In this document: positions 35,476-45,298 of the stretch, piece after piece | Numbering within the stretch: the first letter of the stretch is position 1 | How the letters are laid out: every line of letters starts with the position of its first letter | DNA from: Companilactobacillus furfuricola | GTDB taxonomy: Bacteria; Bacillota; Bacilli; Lactobacillales; Lactobacillaceae | DNA: 64,000 bases | Assembly (NCBI RefSeq): GCF_003946325.1 | Contig: NZ_RHNT01000003.1 | Span: 40,512 to 104,511, forward strand | Reading direction: 5' to 3' | Program-made: the position numbers and the translations under genes | Notes under the pieces: generated by a model | Database searches by the model: none | Told to the model about the DNA's origin: nothing | Seen by the model: only the letters and a program-made list of their open reading frames with translations

Positions 35476-37515
35476 CTAATCAAAGTTATTAAGTTGTTCA
35501 AATTCAACACTCAAAAATAATTTTAACACTTTATTTTCTGGTTTTTCTATGGCATTTTGGTCCTTAAACAAAAGTTCAGCTTCTTGTTGAGCAGTTTCCA
35601 ATATGTTGAAGTCATTGATTGGATCTCCGACTTTGAAATCAGGCAATCCCGATTGCTTACTGCCTAAAATATCACCGGAACCTCGCATCTTCAAATCTTC
35701 CTCAGCTAATACAAAACCGTCGTTAGTCGAAGTTAATATTTTCATTCGTTCCAAGGCTACTTCATTCTTAGGGTCAGCTATCAAAATACAGTATGATTGC
35801 TTGTCTCCTCGACCCACGCGTCCCCGTAATTGATGTAACTGCGAGAGCCCAAAACGGTTCGCATCATAAATAACCATGACTGTGGCATTAGGAACATCGA
35901 CCCCAACTTCAATAACCGTCGTTGATACGAGAACGTCGATTCTTTGTTGGCTGAATTCATCCATCACAGCTTCTTTTTGATCATTTGGCATTTGACCATG
36001 TAACAAGCCGATCCGATATTTAGGAGCAAATAATTCGTTGAATTTATCAAAAATCAATTCGGCGTTCTTCAAATCAATTTTTTCCGATTCTGAGATCAAG
36101 GGGGTTACTACGTAAACTTGAGCTGAATCTTGCAATTGTTTCTCAACGAAATGATACATTTGCTCGATTTTCTGACTGCGGATCCAATAAGTCTTAATTG
36201 ATTTTCGTCCCGCTGGCAGCTCGTCAATTCGCGAAACATCCATGTCTCCATAGGTAGTAATAGCTAGAGTCCGAGGGATCGGCGTTGCGGTCATCGCCAA
36301 GACGTCAGGATTGTTGCCTTTTTGCCGTAAAGCTTTTCGTTGGTTAACACCGAATCGATGCTGTTCATCAATGACAATCAAACCTAAATTCTTATAATGA
36401 ACACTATCCTGGATCAAAGCGTGAGTTCCGACAATCACATTGATCTGCCCTTGTTTAACGTTTTCGGCAATCGTATCATGTTCTTTTTTAGTTTGTGATC
36501 CCGTCAGTAGCCCAACTTTGATCTTTAATGGCGTCAATAGATCACTGATCTTGTCAAAATGCTGTTGGGCTAGGATTTCCGTCGGTGCCATAATGGCAGC
36601 TTGGAATCCAGCTGTAACGGAAGCTAACATGGCGATCACGGCAACGATCGTCTTCCCTGAACCTACGTCACCTTGTAGCAAGCGATTCATGTGATGCTTA
36701 GAATTCATATCACTCAAAATTTCATTAACTACCCTAGTTTGCGCACTAGTCAATTCGAATGGTAAATCATCCAAAAATCCTTGGACAAAGGCTTGATCAT
36801 ATGGCTCAACTAGGCCGTCAGCAGTGTCGCGGTCTTTGGCCTTCACGCTTTGGATACCACACTCAAACAAGAAGAACTCTCGAAATTTAGCCGAACGTCG
36901 AGCGAGCTCTCCTTGTTCTTCTGATTTAGGAAAATGCATCCCTGAAACAATTTGTTCATCATCTAACAGTTTATATTTTTGACGAATATGGTCTGGGATG
37001 ACGTTAACGATTTCCTGGTGATATTGATCATAAGCTTGCTTGATCAATTTAACCAAGGTCTTCTGATGAATATTCTTATTGACCGAATAAACCGAGTCAA
37101 TTGAACCATCAGCATTGCTATTGCCCAAAACTTTGATCCCCGTTAGTGCCCGACGGCTCTCATTCCACTTGCCATAAACTGCCACTTCATTACCAGTCTC
37201 AAATTTATCTTTGAGCCACGGTTGATTGAAAAAAGTGATCATGATCGATTCATTCTCAACTAAGATCCGAACATTCAACCGATTCTTGCGGTAACCAAAT
37301 TGCACCACAACCGGATCACTGGCGACGATACCCTTCAACAAAATTTTCTCTTGATCGACTGCATCAGCTAAACTCTTAACTTCCATATCCTCGTAGCGAA
37401 AAGGAAAATAGAATAATAAGTCATATATGGAATGAATACCTAGCGACTCGATGGCTGCCAAACGTTTGGCGCCCACACCTGACAATTGTGAGACTGGTAC
37501 CTCTTGTAAATTCAT
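35476..37515 (-). CDS. recG: ATP-dependent DNA helicase RecG
   Basis: Reverses stalled replication forks and branch-migrates Holliday junctions. In 679 residues, the N-terminal wedge domain with OB fold (about 50-160) precedes the helicase core: Walker A GDVGSGKT, DEQH box VIDEQHRFGVNQR, MTATPIPRTL, and motif VI QLRGRVGRG. A GGAGG site precedes the ATG. A terminator of the preceding fakA gene lies just upstream, so recG probably has its own promoter, which I cannot place. Confidence 0.97.
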   Translation of the reverse strand: MNLQEVPVSQLSGVGAKRLAAIESLGIHSIYDLLFYFPFRYEDMEVKSLADAVDQEKILLKGIVASDPVVVQFGYRKNRLNVRILVENESIMITFFNQPWLKDKFETGNEVAVYGKWNESRRALTGIKVLGNSNADGSIDSVYSVNKNIHQKTLVKLIKQAYDQYHQEIVNVIPDHIRQKYKLLDDEQIVSGMHFPKSEEQGELARRSAKFREFFLFECGIQSVKAKDRDTADGLVEPYDQAFVQGFLDDLPFELTSAQTRVVNEILSDMNSKHHMNRLLQGDVGSGKTIVAVIAMLASVTAGFQAAIMAPTEILAQQHFDKISDLLTPLKIKVGLLTGSQTKKEHDTIAENVKQGQINVIVGTHALIQDSVHYKNLGLIVIDEQHRFGVNQRKALRQKGNNPDVLAMTATPIPRTLAITTYGDMDVSRIDELPAGRKSIKTYWIRSQKIEQMYHFVEKQLQDSAQVYVVTPLISESEKIDLKNAELIFDKFNELFAPKYRIGLLHGQMPNDQKEAVMDEFSQQRIDVLVSTTVIEVGVDVPNATVMVIYDANRFGLSQLHQLRGRVGRGDKQSYCILIADPKNEVALERMKILTSTNDGFVLAEEDLKMRGSGDILGSKQSGLPDFKVGDPINDFNILETAQQEAELLFKDQNAIEKPENKVLKLFLSVEFEQLNNFD

Positions 37516-37542
37516 ACATTTCCTCCTCTACGATTTAATATG

Positions 37543-37584
37543 AAAAATAAAATCCAACCAATTCTTAAACTGAATTAGTTGGAT
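37543..37584 (-). terminator. Terminator of yloU-fakA
   Basis: On the minus strand ATCCAACTAATTC and GAATTGGTTGGAT form a 13-bp stem (one G-T pair, 7-nt loop) followed by TTTATTTTT. It lies 13 bp after the fakA stop. Confidence 0.9.
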
Positions 37585-37597
37585 CTCTGGCAATTAT

Positions 37598-39280
37598 TTA
37601 TTCAACGGCAACCAAATAAGGATATACTGGTTGATCACCTTGATGGATCTCAGTTTCCAAATCATCGTATTTCTCATCTAAATAATCAGAAACTGCTTGA
37701 GCATCATCATCGTTTCCGTCTTGACCTACTAAGATAGTAATGACTTCACTATCCTCATCGATCATCTTGTCGAGCATTTCTTCAGTTGCTTTTACAATAT
37801 TCTCATCATCAACAACGATCTTGCCATCGACGATACCCATGTAATGACCCTTGGTGATCTCTAAGCCGTCAATAGCTGTATCACGGATCGCTTGAGTTAT
37901 TTGACCACTCTTAACAGTATCCAAAGAGTCTTCCATGTTCTCTTCGTTTTCATCTAAGTCCGCCTCAGGATTGAATGAAAGCATGGCCGTCATACCTTGA
38001 GAAATTGTCTTTGAAGGTACAATGGCAACGGGAATATCTACTAGTCCAGCAGCTTGCTTAGCTGCCATGACGATGTTTCCGTTATTTGGTAAGATAATTG
38101 CTCGTTTAGCATTGGCTGCGTTAATTGCATCAACGATATCATTTGTCGATGGATTCATCGTTTGACCACCGCTAACGATCGATGTGACACCTAAACTCTT
38201 GTAAAGTTCTGACAATCCTTCACCAGATGAAACCGCAATAACTGCATAATCGATCGGTTCAGCTGGTTTTGTGGCAACCGCAACTTCTGGTTGATCTTGA
38301 TCAACGATTGTTTCATGTTGGATACGCATATTATCGATTTTAACTTTGACTAATGAACCGAACTTACGTCCTTCTTCCCAAACCTTACGTGGAAAGTTAG
38401 TGTGAACATGAACTTTAACTACTTCGTCATCGGAAACAACGATCAATGAATCACCGATTTTACTCAAATAATCACGCATCGTGTTGTTATCAAATTTCTC
38501 ATCTGACGTAGGGTTTTGTCCTAGTTCAACCATCATTTCTGTACAATATCCATTATGGATATCTTTATTAGTGAATTGTCCTTGAACTGACTGATGATGA
38601 GTGGCATTGACCATTTCATTCATTTCTTTTTCATCAGGAGTATATTCTTCTTCTGATGATTTCTCGCCAGTCAAAGCTTCTAAGAAGCCTTCATAAATAA
38701 ACACTAATCCTTGGCCACCAGAATCGACTACGCCAACTTCTTTAAGAACCGGTAGAAGTGAAGGCGTCTTCTCTAAACCTTCTTTAGAACCTTCCACGCA
38801 AGCCTTCATGATCACAGCAATATCATCAGAAGTCTTAGTAGCTTCCACAGCAGCGTTTGCACCATATTTGGCTACCGTCAAGATTGTTCCTTCAACTGGT
38901 TTCATAACAGCTTTATAAGCAGTTTTAACGCCGTCATCAAAAGCCTTTGCTAAATCGGCAGCAGATAAGTCGTCTTTTTCAGCGATGCTCTTGGAAAATC
39001 CCCTGAAAATTTGTGATGTGATAACACCTGAATTACCACGAGCTCCCATTAATAATCCTTTTGCTAGAGCTTTACCAAGTCCGCCAACTGTGTCAGCATC
39101 TGATTCATTAACAGATTTGAAACCACTTTGGACTGTTAGGCTCATATTTGTTCCGGTATCCCCATCAGGAACGGGAAAGACGTTTAAAGAATTAACAAAT
39201 TTCGCATTCTTCTCTAGTCGATGTGCAGCAACTCGCACCATATCAGAAAATTCTTTCTTAGTAATACGTTCTATACTCAA
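37598..39280 (-). CDS. fakA: Fatty acid kinase / DAK2 domain protein (YloV, FakA-like)
   Basis: Phosphorylates fatty acids presented by a FakB protein so that exogenous acids can enter phospholipids. The start is the TTG at 39280 (MSIERITKKEF), with GGAGG seven bases before it. The 560-residue protein has an N-terminal DhaL-type nucleotide domain (about 8-200: NVFPVPDGDTGTNMSLT, GARGNSGVITSQIFRG), a middle domain, and a C-terminal EDD-like part. The neighbour yloU is its constant partner in Firmicutes. The substrate is inferred from the family; older annotation is dihydroxyacetone kinase-like. Confidence 0.93.
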   Translation of the reverse strand: MSIERITKKEFSDMVRVAAHRLEKNAKFVNSLNVFPVPDGDTGTNMSLTVQSGFKSVNESDADTVGGLGKALAKGLLMGARGNSGVITSQIFRGFSKSIAEKDDLSAADLAKAFDDGVKTAYKAVMKPVEGTILTVAKYGANAAVEATKTSDDIAVIMKACVEGSKEGLEKTPSLLPVLKEVGVVDSGGQGLVFIYEGFLEALTGEKSSEEEYTPDEKEMNEMVNATHHQSVQGQFTNKDIHNGYCTEMMVELGQNPTSDEKFDNNTMRDYLSKIGDSLIVVSDDEVVKVHVHTNFPRKVWEEGRKFGSLVKVKIDNMRIQHETIVDQDQPEVAVATKPAEPIDYAVIAVSSGEGLSELYKSLGVTSIVSGGQTMNPSTNDIVDAINAANAKRAIILPNNGNIVMAAKQAAGLVDIPVAIVPSKTISQGMTAMLSFNPEADLDENEENMEDSLDTVKSGQITQAIRDTAIDGLEITKGHYMGIVDGKIVVDDENIVKATEEMLDKMIDEDSEVITILVGQDGNDDDAQAVSDYLDEKYDDLETEIHQGDQPVYPYLVAVE

Positions 39281-39304
39281 AATTTCTCCTCCAACCAGCA
39301 AAAA

Positions 39305-39673
39305 CTATTTAATATCGTCTAAAACTTTGATTCCTTGTACATATACATTTACAGTGCCAGCTGGTGTTCCAAGCATTGTCTCTAAATTATATTTTACTTT
39401 TTCTTTTAAATTCTTTGCGACCTCAGATATTTTAATACCGTAGCCCACAATGATATATACATCAACTGCAAGTTTGTTTTCCTCTTGATGGATAACGACA
39501 CCTCGTGAAAAATCTTCACGTTTTAAGATCGTGTTCACACCATCACGTAATTGATTCTTGCTAGCCATACCAACGATTCCGTAGATATCTGATGCGGCCC
39601 CACCGACGATCGATGCAACTGTACTATTTGAAATTTCGATCTGTCCATGTTTTGTATTAATTGTAACTGCCAT
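39305..39673 (-). CDS. yloU: Asp23/Gls24 family protein YloU
   Basis: A 122-residue alkaline-shock-type protein. The ATG at 39673 (MAVTINTKHGQIEIS) has GGAGG seven bases upstream and is preferred over an in-frame start eight codons earlier. The conserved pattern GIVGMASKNQLRDGVN and VDVYIIVGYGIKISEVAKNLKEKVKYNLE places it with YloU. The role is unknown; it is always next to fakA. A paralogue is encoded at 57882-58298. Confidence 0.93.
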   Translation of the reverse strand: MAVTINTKHGQIEISNSTVASIVGGAASDIYGIVGMASKNQLRDGVNTILKREDFSRGVVIHQEENKLAVDVYIIVGYGIKISEVAKNLKEKVKYNLETMLGTPAGTVNVYVQGIKVLDDIK

Positions 39674-39770
39674 TCTAGATCCTCCTATCTGGACCAATGT
39701 ACTATAAACATTAAAATTTTATCATAGCGAGATTTTTAATTAAAGATTTAAGGCTAAGATAATTATGCTA

Positions 39771-39799
39771 TTGATTTGCTTGAGTCATTATGGTAAATT
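39771..39799 (+). promoter_or_regulatory. Promoter of rpmB
   Basis: TTGATT and TAAATT are separated by 17 bases; the start of rpmB lies about 45 bases downstream of the predicted transcription start, behind a strong AAAGGAGGT site. Confidence 0.6.
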
Positions 39800-39850
39800 A
39801 GTCAGGTGATATTTTAAAAGAAAACATGTAGCCAAAGGAGGTCGGGTCCC

Positions 39851-40036
39851 ATGGCAAAAGATATTATTACAGGCCGTAAGACTGTGTTCGGTAACAAACG
39901 TTCACATGCTCTCAATCAATCAAAACGTTCTTGGAAGCCAAACTTGCAAAAAGTTCGTATTTTAGTTGATGGTAAACCTAAACGCGTTTGGGTTTCAGCA
40001 AGAGCTTTGAAATCAGGAAAAGTTACTCGTGTATAA
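39851..40036 (+). CDS. rpmB: 50S ribosomal protein L28
   Basis: Large-subunit protein of 61 residues, with the family pattern [20 protein letters not shown] and [22 protein letters not shown]. No zinc-binding cysteines are present (C-minus form). It stands alone on the plus strand between the yloU-fakA and thiN groups, with its own promoter and terminator, as in B. subtilis. Confidence 0.98.
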   Translation: MAKDIITGRKTVFGNKRSHALNQSKRSWKPNLQKVRILVDGKPKRVWVSARALKSGKVTRV

Positions 40037-40053
40037 TTTTTAATCATCTTAAA

Positions 40054-40089
40054 GAGACTAGCTATTTTAATAATAGCTGGTCTTTTTTT
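40054..40089 (+). terminator. Terminator of rpmB
   Basis: AGACTAGCTATT and AATAGCTGGTCT form a 12-bp stem (one G-T pair, 5-nt loop) followed by seven Ts. Confidence 0.93.
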
Positions 40090-40231
40090 GTTTGGTTATT
40101 GTGTTCAAAATTGTCTAATTAATTTTAGTACTTGTGTGTTTGATTAGTTTTAGAAGAACTTAAAAAGAGCTAAAAATTTGTTTATATAAATCTTTTGAAA
40201 TAATTGTCCATTCAAGACTGCAGACGCCATC

Positions 40232-40296
40232 AAAAAAATCCCTTCATGAATACCAGATGAATTGATGTTATTTCATCTGATGATCATGAAGGGATT
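40232..40296 (-). terminator. Long terminator of the prpC-to-thiN gene group
   Basis: On the minus strand a 13-bp stem AATCCCTTCATGA/TCATGAAGGGATT encloses a second 8-bp stem CAGATGAA/TTCATCTG, followed by seven Ts. The sequence 40090-40231 between this and the rpmB terminator shows nothing recognisable. Confidence 0.88.
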
Positions 40297-40323
40297 ATCA
40301 CGTTTTGAGTGTCTTTGTGCTTG

Positions 40324-40989
40324 TTAATTTGACGCTTTGTCTTTGCTTTGAATCACTGCCACTACTCCACTTTCAAAACTGAAATCGATAGTTGGTTTTA
40401 TGAATTCGTTGCTAGCCCAACTTACAGCGTGATCAGCTGTGTAGTTTGTTAGGGTGTATTTGGCGTCTTTGATGTTTAGATTCTTCACTGGGCCTAGGTG
40501 GACGAAAGCTACATACTTCATGCCTTTTTCGTGACTTACTTGGTGTTCTCCAGGTTTGTAAAATCTGATAGTGTTGGTAGCAGATTTGTAATACATTTTG
40601 TCATAAAAATCGGCAAACCTGGGATCATACGGTAAGTATAAATTGGCAAGGAAGTGGTCAATTCTTCCTCCTGTGGCTCCATAGATGCAATATTCCTCGG
40701 CCGGATATTTCTGGTGGGCTGCCAATATAGTCAATTGTGCATCGGTATCGTCTTTTTCAGGTGGATACTTCTTCACTTCGGAAATACTAGCTTTGATCTC
40801 AGCTTTTTCCTTATTACTGCTAGAATCAAAGTCGCCGATCGCCATTTTAGGTGTAATTCCTTTGGAAATCAAATATACGTTGCCTCTGTCGGCTCCTATC
40901 CATGGTCCTGGTAGAGATGACGGGTCATTCAATAATTCGTCAGGATATTCGCTTTTAGGGCCACCTAAGAGAATATTTACTCGTTGCAT
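40324..40989 (-). CDS. thiN: Thiamine pyrophosphokinase
   Basis: Makes thiamine diphosphate from thiamine and ATP. The 221 residues show WIGADRGNVYLISKGITPKMAIGDFDSS (with the substrate-binding GDFDS), YPPEKDDTDAQLTILA, and GATGGRIDHFLANL. It follows rpe by one base. This is the salvage enzyme; no thiamine synthesis genes are nearby. Confidence 0.96.
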   Translation of the reverse strand: MQRVNILLGGPKSEYPDELLNDPSSLPGPWIGADRGNVYLISKGITPKMAIGDFDSSSNKEKAEIKASISEVKKYPPEKDDTDAQLTILAAHQKYPAEEYCIYGATGGRIDHFLANLYLPYDPRFADFYDKMYYKSATNTIRFYKPGEHQVSHEKGMKYVAFVHLGPVKNLNIKDAKYTLTNYTADHAVSWASNEFIKPTIDFSFESGVVAVIQSKDKASN

Positions 40990-40990
40990 A

Positions 40991-41662
40991 TTATTCTGAC
41001 GCTAAATCTTTGAGATTTTGGATCTTATTAGCAAAATCAGCTTCTGATTCGCCATTGAATAAATATGATCCAGCAACAAAAATATCTGTTCCTGCTTCTG
41101 AACATTGTTTAATGGTTGTATCGTTGATACCGCCGTCAACTTCGATCAAGAAATTGTCGTCACTAGTAGTTTGACGCAATTGATCTAGTCTTTGGATCTT
41201 ATTGATCATTCCAGGAATGAACTTTTGGCCACCAAATCCTGGATTTACAGTCATCACTAAGATTTGATCAATAATTGGGAACAAATTCTTAACTGCCTCA
41301 ACTGATGTGCCTGGATTAAGAACTACTCCGGCTTTGGCACCTAAACTCTTGATCAATTCAATTGAGCGATAAATGTGTGGTGTGCTTTCAGCATGGATCA
41401 AGACTGTATCAGCCCCTGCTTCGACAACAGGTTTGATATATTCATCAGGATTGTCAAGCATCATATGTACATCTAGTGGCTTGTCAGTAACTTTCTTCAT
41501 TCCAGCAACGACACTAGGACTAAATGACATATTTGGTACAAAATGTCCGTCCATGATGTCAATGTGGAATAGGTCAGCGCCGGCTTTTTCAGCGACCTTT
41601 ACATCTCTTTCAAGATTCATAATATCGGCTGCTAAGATTGATGGTGCGATCATTTTTGTCAT
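40991..41662 (-). CDS. rpe: Ribulose-phosphate 3-epimerase
   Basis: Interconverts ribulose-5-phosphate and xylulose-5-phosphate. The 223-residue TIM barrel has APSILAADIMNLERDV, DIMDGHFVPNMSF (metal ligands His and Asp), VHMMLDNPDEYI, MTVNPGFGGQKFIP and the final VDGGINDTTI. It follows rsgA by 12 bp in the same transcription unit. Confidence 0.98.
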   Translation of the reverse strand: MTKMIAPSILAADIMNLERDVKVAEKAGADLFHIDIMDGHFVPNMSFSPSVVAGMKKVTDKPLDVHMMLDNPDEYIKPVVEAGADTVLIHAESTPHIYRSIELIKSLGAKAGVVLNPGTSVEAVKNLFPIIDQILVMTVNPGFGGQKFIPGMINKIQRLDQLRQTTSDDNFLIEVDGGINDTTIKQCSEAGTDIFVAGSYLFNGESEADFANKIQNLKDLASE

Positions 41663-41674
41663 AAAACTACCCCT

Positions 41675-42565
41675 TTAATATCTTTTCTTGTAAGAATTTA
41701 TTTCATTTAAAAAGTATAAATAATTTTCATATCTACTTTTCATTATTTTACCAGATTTTACTAATTCTTTTATTTTGCAGCCTGGTTCATTCACGTGATT
41801 ACATCCCCGAAATTGACATTCAGGACTGTATTTCACGAATTCGGGAAACAGATCTGCTAACTCATTCTTATCGATGTTGATCAATTCTAAGGATGAGAAT
41901 CCTGGCGTATCAGCAACTAAACCGCCTGAGATCTCAAAAAGAGATACTTGTCTAGTTGTGTGCTTTCCCCGATTTAACGTTTGCGAAATTGCTGCTGTCG
42001 CAATATTTAATTCCGGATTAATATGATTCAAAAGTGTCGATTTACCTGCACCAGATTGGCCGGTAAAAACCGTTACTTTATCTTGAAAAGTAGCCTCAAG
42101 AGCCTTGATCTGTTGATCATTGTAACTGTCCTTATCATCAAAGATCTGATAGTCAGCAATATCATAACCCGATAAAATTTCTTTGAGCTCACGATATCGA
42201 TCATCATTGATCAAATCTGTCTTTGTTAAATAAATCAGTGGCTGAATGTCATTGTGTTCAATGTTGACCAAAATCTTATCTAATAAATTACTGGAAAATT
42301 TCGGTTCAACTGCTGATGTCACCACGATGGCTTGATCAACATTTGCAATTGGTGGCCTGACTAAGCTATTCGTTCTTGGAAGTAATTCCATAATATAGCC
42401 TAAATCTCCGCCGTCTTCATATGAAACCATGTCACCCACGATCGGCTTAATGCCTCGCTTACGGAAATTGCCGCGTGCTCTCGTTCGAATGAGTTTGTCG
42501 CTTTTTGAATCGATCACATCATAAAAACCACTGATGGATTTAATTATTCTTCCTTCTCTGATCAT
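41675..42565 (-). CDS. rsgA: Ribosome small-subunit GTPase RsgA
   Basis: Circularly permuted GTPase in late 30S maturation. The motif order G4-G1-G3 is visible: YLTKTDL, then GQSGAGKSTLLN, then DTPGFSS. The C-terminal zinc finger is CQFRGCNHVNEPGCKIKE, and the N-terminal OB fold covers about residues 1-70. The 296 residues are normal. It lies 5 bp after prkC, a conserved association. Confidence 0.97.
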   Translation of the reverse strand: MIREGRIIKSISGFYDVIDSKSDKLIRTRARGNFRKRGIKPIVGDMVSYEDGGDLGYIMELLPRTNSLVRPPIANVDQAIVVTSAVEPKFSSNLLDKILVNIEHNDIQPLIYLTKTDLINDDRYRELKEILSGYDIADYQIFDDKDSYNDQQIKALEATFQDKVTVFTGQSGAGKSTLLNHINPELNIATAAISQTLNRGKHTTRQVSLFEISGGLVADTPGFSSLELINIDKNELADLFPEFVKYSPECQFRGCNHVNEPGCKIKELVKSGKIMKSRYENYLYFLNEINSYKKRY

Positions 42566-42570
42566 GCGTG

Positions 42571-44535
42571 CTACCCACTTACTGAACCACTCAAGATCGT
42601 TGCATTATTGCTCTCGACTGTGTAGTTCCCTGTTTGTCCATCTTTTAAGTTAAAACTTAATACTACTGGTGTGTCCGAAGTAATGCTCGTAGTCCGGTAA
42701 GGATTAGAAATGTTGTGCGTTGAATCACCTAGATAAATCGTTACTTTATTAGGCGATCCGGTCCCATCGTTACTATATGGGATCGTAATATTTCTTGTGA
42801 CTGTTTTAGTACTATTATTATTTGACGAAGTATTATCTTTGGCATCTGTATCTGTGTTCTTTGAGGCTTCTGGTCCCTTCGACATAGTGACTGATAAAGT
42901 ATCGCCTGAATTGATCACGCTATTTGCTTCTGGACTTTGATCGATCAATAGTCCTTCAGCTATAGTATCCGAATTATCATATGAAACGTCTAATGTAACA
43001 TTGATCTCTTTGGCATAATCTTGGATGCTCTTTAGATTATAGCCACTTAAATCACGAACCCGGATAACTTTTTTCTTGGTAGGCTGTGGTTTAGCCAAGG
43101 TTAAGGTCAAAGTTTTATTCTTAGCTATAACTTTCTTACCAGATTGAATACTTTGCTTCAAGATCGTTCCTGAAGTGTAGTTGTTATTTGCTAGATACTT
43201 CAACTTCACTTCAAAACCACGTTTACTTAAATTATCAGAGACATCATCATACTGCTTACCGACCAGATTTGGCATGTTGTAATAAGTAGCTCCTAAGCTA
43301 ATGACTAAATTAACACTCGCGTTATTCTTCAACTTTAGTCCTTTGTTTGGGACCGACTTGATCACATGACCTGCTTCAACGTCGTCATCATTTTCCTTGG
43401 TAATATCACCGACTTGCAAATTAGACCCCTTAAGCATCACCTTGGCTTGTTTCACGGTCAAGTTGCTCAGATCAGGAACGGTAGTCTCTTGATTGTTCCG
43501 CAGCGCCAAGATCGCTACTCCTAGCAAGACTACAAACGCTACAATACTTGCGATCCAAATATTTCGTTTACGCCGATTTGATTTCTTCGCCGGCTTTTGT
43601 TCCTGTTCGGGTGGATCTGAATGCAAAGGTGGCATGATCCTTGTCTCACCTAAAGGATTAGCTTCCATAGGACTGACTGGTACAAATTTCTTCTCGTTTG
43701 CACGGTCAGGATAAAGGCAAGTCGATAAGTCATCATGCATTTCGTTGACTGATTGATATCTTTGTTTAGGGTCTTTAGCCGTTGCCTTTAAAATACAATT
43801 GACTAATGCTTGAGGGATTTCAGGATCAATATTCTTTAGATCTGGTATTTCCTCTTTTGAATGCTTCAAAGCTACAGCTACGGCAGTATCTCCTTTAAAC
43901 GGTACTGTCTTTGCAAGTAATTCAAACAAAATAATACCTAAGGCATAAATGTCGGATAATTCAGTAGCCGAGCCACCTCTGATTTGTTCCGGAGACATAT
44001 AGTGAACTGAACCTAACAAAGAGTTAGTACGAGTAATTGATCTGTCACTTAATGCTAGTGCGATACCAAAGTCAGACACTTTAACCTGTATCGGATCTTT
44101 AGAGTCATCGACTAAGATATTCTCCGGCTTCAAATCACGATGAATGATCCCATGAGCATGGGCAACTGCCACCGCAGAAGTGATTTGTTCCATGATGGAA
44201 ACAACTTCATGATAAGGAATCGGAAAGTGGTCGCGGATATACTTCTTCAAATTGGGGCCGTGAACATATTCGATAATGATGTATTGATTACCATTATCAT
44301 TACAAACGTCCAAGACACTAACTATATTTGGATGTGATAATGTTCCGGTAGCCTTGGCTTCACGTTCAAATCTCCTTTTAACAGATTCATCATCTTGTAG
44401 ATCATAACGTAAAGCTTTAACGGCTACCTTTTGATTTGTTTTGGTATCGTTAGCTAAATAAACATTGGCCATACCGCCCTCACCAAGGGTACGGATTATC
44501 TCGTAACGATTCCCAACTAGGTAACCTTTATCCAT
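42571..44535 (-). CDS. prkC: Ser/Thr protein kinase with PASTA domains
   Basis: Membrane kinase that senses wall fragments and regulates growth and cell-wall synthesis. In 654 residues, the kinase domain (1-275) has GEGGMANVYLA, VAVKAL, HRDLKPEN and DFGIALA; the activation loop is Ser/Thr-rich as usual. A basic linker leads to one transmembrane helix (about 325-347), and three PASTA repeats follow outside the cell. The C-terminal 90 residues contain a Thr/Ser/Asn-rich linker and a terminal beta-rich segment. The start directly follows the stop of prpC. Confidence 0.96.
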   Translation of the reverse strand: MDKGYLVGNRYEIIRTLGEGGMANVYLANDTKTNQKVAVKALRYDLQDDESVKRRFEREAKATGTLSHPNIVSVLDVCNDNGNQYIIIEYVHGPNLKKYIRDHFPIPYHEVVSIMEQITSAVAVAHAHGIIHRDLKPENILVDDSKDPIQVKVSDFGIALALSDRSITRTNSLLGSVHYMSPEQIRGGSATELSDIYALGIILFELLAKTVPFKGDTAVAVALKHSKEEIPDLKNIDPEIPQALVNCILKATAKDPKQRYQSVNEMHDDLSTCLYPDRANEKKFVPVSPMEANPLGETRIMPPLHSDPPEQEQKPAKKSNRRKRNIWIASIVAFVVLLGVAILALRNNQETTVPDLSNLTVKQAKVMLKGSNLQVGDITKENDDDVEAGHVIKSVPNKGLKLKNNASVNLVISLGATYYNMPNLVGKQYDDVSDNLSKRGFEVKLKYLANNNYTSGTILKQSIQSGKKVIAKNKTLTLTLAKPQPTKKKVIRVRDLSGYNLKSIQDYAKEINVTLDVSYDNSDTIAEGLLIDQSPEANSVINSGDTLSVTMSKGPEASKNTDTDAKDNTSSNNNSTKTVTRNITIPYSNDGTGSPNKVTIYLGDSTHNISNPYRTTSITSDTPVVLSFNLKDGQTGNYTVESNNATILSGSVSG

Positions 44536-45279
44536 CTACTTATTACCCCCAGTTTCCGAGGCAAAAAGTAAAGCAGTAATATTATCACGTCCGCCGCCTT
44601 CATTAGCTTTGTCGATCAAAATATGGCATTTCTCATCAAGACTAATGTCACGAGACAAGACGTCGGCAATTTCCGCATCTGAAACCATGTTTGTCAATCC
44701 ATCAGAACACAATAAAATAATTGCATTGTCAATTAGATCAAAATTCTTGATCCGTGGTTGAACAGTTTGCGATACGCCGAGCGTTTGCGTAATGATATTC
44801 TTTTGTGGATGATTTTCAGCTTCTTCAGGACTGATCTGTCCCGTCTCAACTAATTCGTGAACTAATGAATGATCAACACTCAATTGCTCCAATTTCCCTT
44901 GATGAAAAATATAGCAACGAGAATCGCCAACATTAACGACCATCATCTTATCGGAAGTGAAAAAGACTCCAACCATAGTTGTGCCCATCCCATTTAAATC
45001 GTCAAATTGATTAGAAACTGAGATGATTCGATCATTTTCCTTACTTATTTCTTTGATGATCCATTCGCGCAAATCATCAACGTCCGAAATATTTGTCTCT
45101 TCGAATGTGTGTCCCAAATGGGAAACAGCCATATCTGAAGCAACGTCACCACCACGATGGCCACCCATTCCGTCAGCGACAATACCAAAAATAATGTCTT
45201 TTTGGTTCTTAAATACGTTCACATAATCTTGATTATTTTCCCGAAGCTTTCCAACATCTGTCAGTAATGCATAATCCAT
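44536..45279 (-). CDS. prpC: PP2C-type protein phosphatase
   Basis: Reverses PrkC phosphorylation. The 247 residues show the metal-site motifs RENNQDYV, GIVADGMGGHRGGDVAS, VVNVGDSRCYIF, LLCSDGLTNMV and GGRDNIT in family order. It is encoded directly before its kinase and 19 bp after rsmB. The rlmN gene that usually separates rsmB and prpC in B. subtilis is missing. Confidence 0.97.
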   Translation of the reverse strand: MDYALLTDVGKLRENNQDYVNVFKNQKDIIFGIVADGMGGHRGGDVASDMAVSHLGHTFEETNISDVDDLREWIIKEISKENDRIISVSNQFDDLNGMGTTMVGVFFTSDKMMVVNVGDSRCYIFHQGKLEQLSVDHSLVHELVETGQISPEEAENHPQKNIITQTLGVSQTVQPRIKNFDLIDNAIILLCSDGLTNMVSDAEIADVLSRDISLDEKCHILIDKANEGGGRDNITALLFASETGGNK

Positions 45280-45298
45280 AGAAATTGACCTTACCTCA